Source of the DNA: Malurus cyaneus samueli
Taxonomy: Eukaryota; Chordata; Aves; Passeriformes; Maluridae
Assembly (NCBI GenBank): GCA_009741485.1
Contig: CM019230.1
Coordinates: 11,100,999-11,164,998, forward strand
DNA: 64,000 bases
Direction of reading: 5' to 3'
Positions 21,571 to 32,305 of the stretch are shown here, piece after piece. A program made the position numbers and the translations under genes. Under the pieces are notes generated by a model that searched no databases, had not been told where the DNA came from, and saw only the letters and a list, made by a program, of their open reading frames with translations. The first letter of the stretch is position 1; each line of letters starts with the position of its first letter.

Positions 21571-22929
21571 GGCAGAGGAAATGTCAGTGGGGCTCAGGCT
21601 CTCTGTGCTCCATTGGCCTCATCCCAGTTCAGCAGCACTCCCACTTTGTGGAGAAGGCATCCAGCTCGTTAGTGACCACCCTATGCTCATGGGGTAAAGG
21701 AAAGGGGAACATCACTGACAGAACCACGGAGCTGAAAGCCCAGCAGCAGATCAATCACAAAGGGTGGTTATCTCTCGTTAGCATGGCTGAGTGATGGGTC
21801 TACACGTGTTGGGCTCCTTGAACAATAAATGTCATATTTACATAACATGTAGGCTGATACAGGCAAATGTAAGCAGGAAATACATTCAATTAGGGAAGAA
21901 ATATTTGGGCTGAAAAGCAGGAAAATAAAAGATTGCTGGTGCTTGCAGTAGGCAAAGGCAGCATGGAGGAATTCCGGGAGATTTCTGTTCTCTGGCTCGC
22001 TCCAGTCGGGAAGTTTGAGCCCCCCAGACACCCCCAACTTTGGTCCACCCAAAAGAATGAATTGTCACATTTCAGCCACATTGAGAACAGCTGTACTCTT
22101 AGGGCTGCCCCGTTTTGCTGCAGGGGAAGGAATTGTGTAGTACTGATGTAACTTCGGGATTTGTTTTCAAGGATAAATATTGTATGAGTGCAAAATCCCC
22201 TTTACAAGGTACCACTTGTCCCAGGAGAGCAGAGCTAATCCATGCTGGGTGCTGCCACCCCTGTTATCCCAGGGCTCTTATCAGCACTGTCTCAGATAAC
22301 AAACCTGCTGTGCACAGCAATGACAGGAGGCCATCTAATAAATAAACAAGTTAGAAAGCTCCCAACACAATTCCCAGAGACTGAGCAGGTTTTTTGGCTA
22401 ATGAAGCCTGCTGGAGTGGGGATGGAGTTGATTTACCTTCTGGAGCTGATTTATCCCCAACTCTGGCAGAGCAAAAGGACGGAATCAGCCCTGTCCTGGT
22501 GGGACTCCAGGGCAGCTCCGTGATGGGCCAGATGAGGGATGGGACTGAACCCAGGAGCTGCAGCCACACGGGACCCAGCAGCCCCAACTGGAATTGTGTG
22601 TCCAGCCCTCCTCCCCAGGGCCTGGCTAAGGGTGACACTGGGACAACAGAGCCACTGAACTTCAGAGATGTCCCCACTCAGGGTCAGCTGCAGAGCGTCC
22701 ACAGAGCTAGGGGGTGGAAATCAAAGCTGGGCCAGGCAGGGATGGCAGTGTCCCATGTGAGGCTGGCACAGGACATGCAGGAGCTGCAGGAGCTCAGTTT
22801 GGGGAGAGCTCTGAGCATACTCAGGTGTTCTATGAGGTCGGGTGTGCAGGAGGCAGCACGACCTGAGGCAGAGGAGGGAGAGCAGCTGTGCAGGGAGCAG
22901 GGTCCTTTGGGGACATGGGCAGCCAAAGG
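21571..22929. other. Unassigned DNA, 1.36 kb
   Basis: No recognised gene or repeat. Short frames on both strands show no known domain. Confidence 0.45.
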
Positions 22930-22992
22930 TTCACAGAAACCCAGAATGGTTTGGGTTGGAAGGACCTCAAACTCATCCAGTGCCACCCCTGC
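22930..22992 (-). mobile_element. CR1: CR1 3'-terminal piece, split by inversion (left part)
   Basis: Reads cagaatggtttgggttgga, ggacctcaaactcatccag, then tgccacccctgc, which is a reverse CR1 start. It stops exactly in the CR1 palindromic word ccctgccatggcaggg. The missing continuation is found, in opposite orientation, at 24778-24955. Confidence 0.85.
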
Positions 22993-23176
22993 GGATATAT
23001 CCTGGATATTCCTTTAACCCAGCAAGCTGGAATGAAAAAATGAGATGCTCAGTGCAGCTTTGCCTGGTTTCGCAGCACTGACTGCACGTGGTAATGCTGG
23101 CAGGTTGGAAAAGCTGGGAATCTTAGAAATGTGGGATTATTTAGGCTGGAAAAGAGCCCTGGGATCATCCAATCTT

Positions 23177-23201
23177 NNNNNNNNNNNNNNNNNNNNNNNN
23201 N
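23177..23201. other. Assembly gap (25 N) inside a CR1
   Basis: Left of the gap is E copy 1 ending gggatcatccaatctt; right of it is a reverse CR1. The equivalent uninterrupted sequence at 38948-39109 (reverse complement) suggests that about 160-190 bp of CR1 3' region is missing rather than 25 bp. Confidence 0.95.
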
Positions 23202-23440
23202 AAGACGCCCCCGTTCCCTCTCCTCCTGTCCCTGTTCCCTGGAGCAGAGCCCGACCCCCCCGGCTGTCCCCTCCTGTCAGGAGTTGTGCAGAGCCACAAG
23301 GTCCCCCCGGAGCCTCCTTTGCTCCAGGCTGAGCCCCTTTCCAGCTCCCTCAGCCTCTCCTGGGCTCCAGACCCTTCCCAGCTCTGTTCCCTGCCTGGAA
23401 CTGCTCCAGCCCCTCCATGTTCTTCACAAGGACCTAGAAC
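23202..23440 (-). mobile_element. CR1: CR1 LINE fragment right of gap
   Basis: Reverse CR1: cctctcctcctgtccctgtt, gagttgtgcagagccacaag, cctttgctccaggctgagcc, cagcctctcctgggctccag. With 23130-23176 left of the gap it forms one element. It is the same element as the shorter forward CR1 at 38948-39165. Confidence 0.87.
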
Positions 23441-24777
23441 TGGACACACCCTGAAGGTCCCCCGTGCCCGCTCTGGTGACAAGTTTGGCACATCTGGGCT
23501 GCTTTATGGCAATTCCAGGTTCAGGTTTTGTTTTTAGGAACAATTTCTCTCTGAGTTCCCAAACTGAGCCAGCCCGATCCTCACCCAGATGCCCAGCCCT
23601 GCGTTCAGAACACACAGGAGCTGATTCCAAACATTCCATTGTTCCCAACATTCCAAACATTCCCCTTCCATGCTCAGCCCAGATCTCCCTGCAGCAAACT
23701 GTCCCTACCATGCTGGATTTTGGGGGAGCAGGAAGATCTGAAAACAGGATTTCTTTGACTTATGGGGTTCTCTCCTTGCACGAGAAAAGTGATGGGAAGG
23801 TCTCCCCCTCTTCAGAGGATGAAATGTGAAAATAAACCAGGTCCTGTCCTTGTATGAGGTCAGTCCTGACAGTAAAACCCACCAGGAAGGCCCTCAGAGA
23901 ACAGGTCTCCACTATTCCCATTTGTTTCTGGGACTTCTCTGGGATTGCTGTGTCAGAAATTGCACTTGCCAGGAGCAAGACTGAAACTTGGCAATACTTT
24001 CTTTGTTGAGAAAACTCAGTAAAGACTGGAAGTGTCCCTGCTGGGATGTCACAGGGGGACAGAGAAGGGAAATCACAGACAAGAAGATCCCTGAGGCCTC
24101 TCTCCCTCACTGCTTCCACCTTCCCTGAAGCTGCCAGTGAGGCTGGCCAAGAGCCCTGCTGTAATCTTATCACCTTTGAGTGATGGTATTAGCCAAAAAG
24201 TGTTGATTTAGCCATCAAATGCAAGAGAAGTCAAACTTTGACAGCTCCTGAGTAGGTGAAAAGCACCCAGTAAAATGTTCAGCGGGGTTATGAGCCTGCA
24301 GCCACCAGCTCCTTGCACTTCCAGCTGCCAAACGTGTTAAGGATTGCAGTGCTTTAAGCCAGCTTTATTTATTGCCTTTAATCCCAGCTATTTGAGGTTT
24401 CTGAAACTGAGATAAGGGAGAAGGCTCTCCTGCAGCACCTATGAGGCCATGGCCAGCACCAGGGAAGTGCTGGTGTCCCCAGCAGTGCTCGGAATCCCTG
24501 TGTGCTGCATGTGCCAGCTCAGAGCAAAGCCACCTCTGCAGGGTCACCAAGGAGGTCCCAAAGGGACTTTTACAGCTTCATCTCCTGAATCTGCCTCTGG
24601 TGAGCTGAACTGGGCACTGCTGCTGGACACAGGTGGCTCAGAGTGACTGTGACACAGGTGACAGTCCCCTGATGCGGGTGGGAAGGCATTTTTTAAAAAG
24701 GAACAGCTTCTCTTGTCTTGTGGCACTGCTTAAAGGAAGGAGCGAGAGACGAAGGGGATGTTGGAGATGGTGTTAGG

Positions 24778-24955
24778 CTGAAGGAGGGAATTTTAGATGG
24801 GATATTGGGGTGGAATTGTTCCCTGGGAGGTGGGCAGGCCCTGGCACAGGTGCCCAGAGCAGCTGTGGCTGCCCCTGGATCCCTGGCAGTGCCCAAGGCA
24901 GGCTGGACATTGGGCTGGGAGACCTGGGACAGTGGGAGTGTCTCTGCCATGCAGG
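24778..24955 (+). mobile_element. CR1: CR1 piece, split by inversion (right part)
   Basis: Forward CR1 from gatgggatattggggtgg through gcagctgtggctgcccctgg to tctctgccatgcagg, then abrupt change to the start of F. It lacks the tail, which is supplied by 22930-22992 when the inversion is reversed. Confidence 0.87.
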
Positions 24956-24957
24956 AA

Positions 24958-27030
24958 CCCGAGTGAGGGTGACAGAACTGAGGTGACTCTGCTGGGTTTG
25001 TTTCCACGTGCATCTTCTGACTGAGGTTTTACACAGTTACACCCACAGCTCTGCTCCCATCCTGCACATAATTCCACAGCATCTCCATGTGCTCCCGGTA
25101 CCAGATTTGCTGTATCCTGTCCCAGTTCTGCCCCAANCACAGAAATACCAATTTCCTTCTGCTTATTTCTATGTAGCATATTTATTAATCCTGCGTAACA
25201 CTTTTAACTTTCTCTCACCCTATTTTCTGCAGGAGAAGCGCTATTTTTATTACAACCAGGTAACTGTGCTCAGATTAAAGCCCAGGTTGTCAGTATAACC
25301 AATTTACTAACGCCAGATTATTATTCCTGTGTCTCTTTCATCAGCTGAACTCCCTACACTGAGTCCTTCCTTTGTACTGTCAATAATTCCAAAATTCTGC
25401 TTGTACCTTTTCTGGCACTTCTTGTGCTCAGAGTTGCATCCTTATTTCCTTGAGCTGCCCTGGAATTTCAGATCTTCTTGGAGTCTGTACAGAGCTCACT
25501 TTTCTCTGGATATGAGAGAGGATCCTTCTCAAAATGTATGTGCTGCTTGCGAGGGAAGGCTGTGGCATGGAGGAAAGGCAGGAGAGCAGCAACTCAGTTT
25601 TGCAGAGGGCTAATTTTGGTGTCTTGGCCTGACAGCTTGATTGCACCTTTACTGGAGTTCTAGGATTTGGGGTCACAGCTCAATTTGGAGGCAACAAATA
25701 AACTGGAAAATGTCTCTTCTATCCTGGAGGGTGTTGTTTGTCCTACAGAGGCCACCAGCAGCTGTGGGACCCTTGGATTCACAGCAGATCATCAGGAATG
25801 AGGCTTGGGGTGCTTGGTCCCTAAGGAGCTGTAGGGACCTGGCACGGAGAGCAGGCAGATCCTTGTAGGCTTAGCAAGCAGCTGTGTTAAAATTTGTGAC
25901 TTGGAGGATCAATTGTGGATTTCTGAATTGTTCTGAGGTGTTCTGAGCCTTCACCTCTTCCCGCTGATCTCTGGTTTCCTTCTGGTCTATCCTCTGCTGC
26001 TGCTCCCCTGCTCCTCCCTTCCGCCAGTTCCTATTCCTTGTTCTCCTGCCATCTCAGGGCTGGGCTTTCTTCCTCTTATTTTCCCTGTGCTCCTCAAAAT
26101 CCCGTCTCCAGGGTACAGGAATGTTCCATCATCCCAAAAGGTCTGATCTTTCCCACCTTCCCATCTGAATTATCTTTCTTGTCTCTCTGTACCTGAGCTC
26201 TACTCAGCTCCTTTTCCTCTTCTCTCCTTTCAAATTGTGTCTGACCAGTCCTTTTCTCTCTGGTTTGTTTTTGGTGACAAACTTCATTTTTTGTGTGTTC
26301 ATGGCAAGAAAGGCAGTTCCTGCTGTTGAGAGGCCAGGACAGGTGACGCAGATCTGTGACACAGCCCTGGGTGCCAGCACCCTCCTCCCTGTCTGTGACA
26401 CCGAGCTCAGGCCATTGGGAGAGTGCTGCAAGTGACAGCCTGGCCATCCTGAGGGACACAGAGCATCCCTGGGACAGACAACCGCCTTAGGGAATCCAGG
26501 ATACACCCTAAAGGGTTTTATTGAGCAAGTTTTGGACATTCAGAGCTTTTGCAGTTTGGTCTAAAACTAAAAGGTGGAAGAAAATAAGACTTATTGACAC
26601 CCTGAGTGCCATGCCAAACCCAGCTTTAAAACAATTAAATAGTTAATAAGAACAGGCAAATCCTTTCCTTTCCTATTTCTTACTGGGAAAAGGATGAATT
26701 TTTTTTTTTTAACTGAATATCTTCTTTGAGTCATTATCACCTAGCAGCAGGTGAAGAGAAGCTGCTAGACAGTCTGCTACTGAGGCTTTAGTGTTTAAAC
26801 TGACCGTAAAGATTCTTGAGATCTCCTCTCTAAGAGNTCTCCCCCAGCACATGGAGAAGCAGGGGACAGGAAGAAATTATTTTGTGCACTGGGTTCAATT
26901 CTGCAGCGCAGCATTGCTGTGTCTGTGACACTGCAAATGGCACTGGAATCCTCCTTTTCCAGATCTTCCTAATACAGATGGAAACACTTAACTTGTTGCA
27001 GGTTTTTTTTTTAATTTCCAGTACCTGAAG
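24958..27030. repeat. Duplicated segment F, copy 1
   Basis: Matches 39297-41440 in the same orientation, nearly base for base over long stretches. It begins cccgagtgagggtgacagaa and ends at gcaggttttttttttaattt. Differences include single ambiguous N bases at 25137 and 26837 (T and C in copy 2), a different T run at ~26270, divergent indels near 25620-25950, and the absence of a ~73-bp stretch present in copy 2 at 41057-41129. A 94-codon forward frame at 25329-25613 is preserved in both copies but has no recognisable domain. Confidence 0.9.
25233..25259 (+). other. Candidate 27-nt microexon (weak)
   Basis: A strong-looking acceptor (tttctctcaccctattttctgcag without interruption by AG) is followed by 27 nt encoding EKRYFYYNQ and a consensus donor, CAG|gtaact. 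Length is a multiple of three. The second copy at 39570-39596 differs by one synonymous change (cgc to cga). I do not recognise the peptide and see no neighbouring exon, so chance is a serious alternative. Confidence 0.15.
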
Positions 27031-27032
27031 GA

Positions 27033-27345
27033 GCTACAAGGAAGATGGAAAGAGATTATTCACAAGGGATGGAGGGACAGGACATAGGGAATGGCTTTAA
27101 ATTGAAGGAGGGGAGTTTTAGATGGGATATTGGGAAAGAATTGTTCCCTGGGAGGGTGGGCAGGCCCTGGCACAGGGTGCCCAGAGCAGCTGTGGCTGCC
27201 CCTGGATCCCTGGCAGTGCCCAAGGCCAGGCTGGACATTGGGGCTGGGAGTGACCTGGGACAGTGGGAGGTGTCCCTGCCATGGCAGGGGTGGAGCTGTA
27301 CCCTTAGCATCCCTCCCAACCCAAACCACCCCGGGATTCTGTGAT
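27033..27345 (+). mobile_element. CR1: CR1 LINE 3' end at the F1-A2 junction
   Basis: Full CR1 3' block from gtacctgaaggagctacaag to the tail gggattctgtgattc. Its 5' flank is shared with the CR1 at 41440-41755 (segment F), and its 3' flank with the CR1 at 16128-16480 (segment A). It therefore sits exactly where two differently located segments are joined. Confidence 0.93.
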
Positions 27346-28225
27346 TCCCTCACTAAACCCCATAGGCCAGCAGGGCTCACTCCCCACGGGCTCCAGGGGT
27401 GCCCAATTCGCACATTTTTCCTCTCCCAGGCATTTTCCTTGGGCAGGGTGGCAGCGTGGATGTGGCTGGAGGCAGACTGGGCTGAGCTGGGTGTGTTTTT
27501 CCTGTGCTTTTACACCCCCCACACCCTGGGCCAGCTCCCCAAACCCTGCTTGGGGAGCCACACACATGGAGTGATGACAAACTGGTGACAAACACTGCCA
27601 CCAGGCAGTGCCAGCAGGGCTCAGAGGAAAGCCAGGCTCCTGCTTGGCACATCTGCAAGACAGAATTTAGCCCTCTGATGGGCTCCTCTGATGTCCATGA
27701 GCTGCAAATGCCAGAGGCAGCAACACCAAATAAAGGCTGGAGCAAAGAACAGATCAGCACCATGGGGAGGGTGATTCCACCCTGGCAAAGGGATGAGCAC
27801 AATTCTCACTTCCTAAAGAGGATGAGTTCCTGATATCCAATCCAATGCAGGCATTTATTCTGTAAGAACAGTCTGGGCCAGGTAGCATTTTCCTGCCTGG
27901 AGGGAGGCAAGGAGATTCCAGCTGGTTTTGGCAAAGAGGCTTCAGCTTTCCAGAAGAGCCCACTCCACAGGCTCCTGCCACCCTTGTGCAGCTTCGAGCC
28001 AAAGACAGAAAGACAAATACCAGGATAAAATGGACAAACCCATGAGCTGGAGGGTTGGAAAAAACAGGGGGGTTGTAGTGGGGTTTTTTTTGTGTTTTTT
28101 TCTTTTCCTTTTTTGTCACCAGGGAGACAGAAGCAGAAATGACGAATGCTTTCAATTTGCCAACATTTCCCACAGATATTTTTGGCCTAATGGTGAAAAA
28201 CAAAGCGTTGGTGGGTTTGAGTTCC
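27033..28225. repeat. Duplicated segment A, copy 2
   Basis: Second copy of 16128-17334. It ends at ggtgggtttgagttcc, after which copy 1 continues into B but this copy enters C (tcaattcagtccc). The expected continuation, B copy 2, starts right after the gap at 34553-34577. Confidence 0.88.
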
Positions 28226-29484
28226 TCAATTCAGTCCCAAAGTTACCCTTGCTCTGTATTAATTTGGGGTCAGACCAATCCAGCACCGAGGGAAAACACA
28301 TTTACACCAGAATTAGAGGATTACAAAGGAGGTTAGAGTAATGAACAGTCCCACTTAGAAAGCATCTATTATTCATGCATGCACATGTGCACTCACACAC
28401 AAAACACTTTTCTGAACAAAAACAAAGCCAGAAGACATGGGGGATAAAGCCATGGAGCTAGCAACAAGTCCAGAATAAAAAATTCCCACTTTTTCCTTGA
28501 AAATACCATTTGCATAAAAAATGTGTGGCTTTCATCTAAGTCTCAATTTCCTTTTGGAGGAAAAATTGCCAATCCCATTATTCCTGTGTCAGACAGGAGC
28601 TGATTTTCCAGGCTGCCAGTGAAGTCCATGTCATAGAGCCACACCACAGGCTTTCTGTTTGCCCTGATTCTCTGTTTGCCCTGGCATAGCTTCAGTTTTT
28701 ATGTTGGTGGGCTCCAAAAATCCCCAGTGAGTTTTGATGCCTGGGTTTGAGGCCAATGGGGTTCACCTGGGGCAAAAGCAGACGAGGGAGCCAGGCTGAG
28801 CTGTGCACCCTCAGAGTGGGGTCAGGGCTGGGCAGGGGGAGGCTGGCCCCAAATGAGCCCCTCTCTGCTCCGGGAGGGCAGAGGTGGCAGCCAGGGGTGC
28901 AGTCCCCTTGATCCGTGTCCCACTCCCTGTTCAGAGACCCTCACACCGACCCCATGGACGATCCCATCCCCTGTGCCCTGAGAGATATCTCTGCACTGAC
29001 CCTGTCCCTGTGTCCGGTCCTGGGGCTCCTCTGCACTGACCCTGTCCCTGTGTCCGGCCCTGGGGCTCCTCTGCACTGACCCTGTCCCTGTGTCCGGCCC
29101 TGGGGCTCCTCTCAGGGCCGTGTCCGGCTCGGGCCCCTCAGCCCAGCAGGGACAGGGAGCTCCTGCAGCGGGGCCGGCGGGGCCTGCGGGGGTGAGGAAG
29201 GGCCGGGAGCAGCTCCGTGCCCAGGAAAGGCTGAGGGAGCCGGGGCTGCTCCGCCTCCAGAGGAGCCCCAGCCCGGAGGGGCCTCGGCCCGGGGTGTACC
29301 TGTGTGTATCTGGGTGTCCCTGTGTGTCCCTGAGTGTCCCCGCTGTCCCCGGCTGTCCCTGCTGCAGGGAGGGCTCCCAGCAGGGCCGGGCTCTGCTCCG
29401 GGGGGACCCAGCGATGGCACCCGAGGGAGGGCAGGACCGAGCCCAGGGAGCTCCCCCTGCACAGGAGGCAGAACTTGTGCCCTG
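28226..29484. repeat. Duplicated segment C, copy 1
   Basis: Matches 42201-43422, almost identical to about 28985 and then with indels through a GC-rich tail. Landmarks are tattcatgcatgcacatgtg and gccatggagctagcaacaag. The GC-rich end (29140-29300) carries ggctgagggagccggggctg, a CR1 5'-type word, so the tail may be an old CR1. Copy 1 passes into D; copy 2 passes into G. Confidence 0.88.
28986..29112. repeat. Three ~45-bp tandem units
   Basis: Units of ctctgcactgaccctgtccc, tgtgtccgg and cctggggctc. The counterpart in C copy 2 (42958-43072) has three degenerate units with deletions. Confidence 0.88.
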
Positions 29485-31272
29485 GCAGGAACTGCAGGGA
29501 CCGAGCTGGGAACAGAAGCCAAGACCAGGGACTGGAGTCCTCCTCCCTGGGGACATCCAGAGCCTGCCTGGGCACAGTCCTGTGCCCTGAGCTCTGGGAT
29601 GGCCCTGCTGGAGCAGGGAGGTGCGCACCAGGTGGGACCCACCTGAGCCTCCCTTCAGCCATCACCCATCCCTGGAATCCTGGGGATTCACGTGTTAAAA
29701 TTTGAAAACCAGACTGAAAATTTGCCTCCTGAAAGCAACTCTTTGAAAGAAATGTGCAGGTCAGGAACATGAGAGGTTGGCACAGGTCAGGCTCCCAGTG
29801 GTGGATGCTCTGAGAGGATTCAATCCAAGAGCAGCAGCCACAGCCCTCTGGGGACAATGGCTCTTGGCAGTGGCACCATTCCACCTCCAGACACTCCCAT
29901 TTTGTCCATGCAAGGGCAAGTGCCAAAGCAAGGATTTGGAAGGTCTGGTCAGGAAAAGGGGGTTCAATATCCCCCATCACACAATTCACTGCATGCAGCT
30001 CCCTGGTTTCACTGCAGGGACAGTGAGGAGTCCCAAGCCCCAGAGTGCCCTGAGCCACTGAGCAGAGTCCTTTGGATGACTCTGGTGGCCCCCAGGAGAA
30101 TCACTCCTCAGCTAAATATCCTAAATGCCAGCAGAAGTGAAGCTCTGCCGGGCCGGGGCTTGGACAGGACATTCCCACCTGGTTTTCTTTGTTCCAAACA
30201 GTTCTGCATCCCTCAGCCTCTTCCCAAGGGACAGAACCTCAGGAGAGCTCCCATCCCTCATCCCTGTGCTGGGTCATTGCACCAGGGCAGTGGTGGCCAC
30301 ACGAGGAGTTTTAGGAATGCGCTTTCAATCCCAAACTTGCCAGCAAAGCAGGGTTAGTGCTGATCCATGGGGGGGAAGGCAGAAGCCAAGAATCGTGTAT
30401 ATATTTATAATATTTATATAATAGATATAACAATGGCAGCTGACTTTACCCCAGGCAAGTGTCCAATAATGCCTGGGAGACATATCCTCCAAACTGTACA
30501 CCAAGACCTGGGGATTGCTCAGAACTTGTCAAAGAAGATTTTAACCATCCCTGGAAGCATCCAAGGCCAGGCCGTGGAGCACAGGGCTTGCAACACCCTG
30601 GGATAGCGGGAGGTCTCCCTGCGCATAGCAGGGAGTGGGATGAGATAAACTCTAAGATCCCTTCACCCAGATAAAATTCTGTGATTCTGTGATTAATTTG
30701 AATTATTATTATTATTATTAATGACTAATGGAACTTCAGTAGGACCTCCAGAACCCAAGTAAACTCAGGGTTGTCCTGTATCAGCATTGTGTGCCTTCAG
30801 GAATAAAGAGTTGCTCCCCAAAGTGCTCAGAGTGTCGCTGGTGGTGGCACAGCAAGTGGTGTTTCCAGTGTGAATGTGTGAGAGCTGAAATGGCCCCTGG
30901 TCAGTCCTGGAGTCTGAGTTCAGACGCTCTGCTCAGGGTGGGATGGATGGAAATCGCCCCTTTCCCTCCATCACACTCAGAGAATGTGGAGTTGCGGGTT
31001 CAGCCGGGGCTGCTCAGGCTCAGGGAGGGGATGTGGGCAGGGAGTTCCTCCAGATGAGCTGTCCCAGCCACCCCCTCCTCCCCCCAGCCACCAGCTGTGA
31101 CCCCGGCTGAGCTCCCTGTCCTCCCACCCACAAACTGTCCAGCTGCTGGCACATCTGGGGACACTGCAGCCTCCAGAGCCACCACCCCCTGCTAGAGCTG
31201 ACGGGACCTGCTCTGTTAGGGCTGCCTCCCCTTCTGATCTCAGCCCTCTCTGGGCTCCCTCACCCAATCACA
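29485..31272. repeat. Duplicated segment D, copy 1
   Basis: Matches 37201-38947. Much of it is identical (29640-30340 versus 37340-38040), with noisy indels at 30355-30540. It contains a CR1 3' end, an (ATT)n run at ~30702-30720, and ends at cacccaatcaca. After this point copy 1 continues with single-copy DNA and copy 2 enters a CR1. Confidence 0.9.
30540..30693 (+). mobile_element. CR1: CR1 LINE 3' end with tail
   Basis: Contains atccctggaagcatccaagg, gggatagcgggaggtctccc, gataaactctaagatccctt and the tail attctgtgattctgtgatt. Second copy at about 38222-38372. Confidence 0.87.
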
Positions 31273-31832
31273 GTTAACACCACGGCTGTAATTATTGCCA
31301 TTAGCGCATTACTGGCATTATTCTCGTTCCAACCCACCATTTTTGTCTCCTTTTGATGCTGTTTCTGTTGTGACCATTATTCAGATGACAAAGGCAGATG
31401 CTCTGCCTTGCTTCAGAGCTCCCTTGTGCTGGTTGCTGCCACATCCCTTGTGAAAAGTCAGTCCTCACCCCGAAGCACTTAAAAACCTAATTAGAGCAGA
31501 CAGAGCAGCATCATCTTCGTCTACCAACAGCTCCAGGAGCAAACCCCCACTACTCAGGATATTCAAGGTCATTTTGCCAGATTTCCCGAAGATTTGAGAG
31601 AACTCCCAACATTCCCAATGCCTGTTACCCCAAAATTGTTTTCCTAATTCCTCCCGAACTACACAGGCAGATCCAGACAGGTGTTTACCCTGTTTATTCC
31701 TGTCCATCCTGCACATCCTCTCCCTGACACATATCCTTTCACTTAAATGCAATTTTTTTTAAAATCCCAGGCTGTAAATAAACGGCTTAAGAAAAAAAGA
31801 CAATCGGAGAAATAAGAAGACAATGGAGAGGC
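31273..31832. other. Single-copy DNA between D1 and a CR1
   Basis: About 560 bp absent from the second copy of the mosaic. No gene, RNA or repeat recognised. Confidence 0.5.
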
Positions 31833-32305
31833 TAAACATGTCCAGGGGCAGGAACAGGAGCTGGGGAATGGGTCTGGAACACCAGGCTGGCAAGGAGCAG
31901 CTGAGGGGGCTGGGAAAGGGGCTCAGCCTGGAGCAAAGGAGGCTCGGGGGGACCTTGTGGCTCTGCACAAATCCCCTGACAGGAGGGACACGCCGGGGGG
32001 GTCGGGCACATCTGCTCCCAGCAAACAGGGACAGGAGGAGAGGAACGGCCTCAGGCTGGGCCAGGGCAGGTTAAGACTGGATATTGGGAACTGTTTGTCT
32101 CACCAGAAAGGGTGTCAAAGAAGCACAACAAGCATGCCCACAGGGAGGTGGTGGGGTCCCAATCCCTGGGAGTGTTCTAAAAATGTATGGATGTGGCACT
32201 TAGGAACATGGATTAGTGGTCACCACGGTGGCGGGGCTGGGCTGGTGGTGCGACTTGATGATTTTAAAGGTTTTTTCCAACCTTCTGTGGTTCCGTGATT
32301 GCAAA
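31833..32305 (+). mobile_element. CR1: CR1 LINE fragment with 3' tail
   Basis: CR1 order aggagcagctgagggggctg, cctggagcaaaggaggctcg, gggacaggaggagaggaacg, ggcctcaggctgggccaggg, ggaggtggtggggtcccaat, then ggttttttccaaccttctgt and gttccgtgatt. Its 3' part is shared with 43423-43748. Confidence 0.9.

Larger units (their letters stand above)
22993..24955. repeat. ~2-kb inverted segment (contains E copy 1)
   Basis: The first 184 bp (22993-23176) are the reverse complement of 39110-39296, where that sequence directly precedes segment F. Here F begins at about 24958 instead, on the far side of this interval. Flipping 22993-24955 would place E next to F as in the second copy, and would join the two CR1 pieces at 22930-22992 and 24778-24955 into one continuous reverse CR1. 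The middle, about 23441-24777, is unassigned and single-copy. Confidence 0.8.

Noticed and set aside
25329..25613. 94-codon frame conserved between F copies
   Set aside because: The copies are nearly identical at the DNA level everywhere, so frame preservation carries no information; the single residue difference is non-synonymous and there is no domain.
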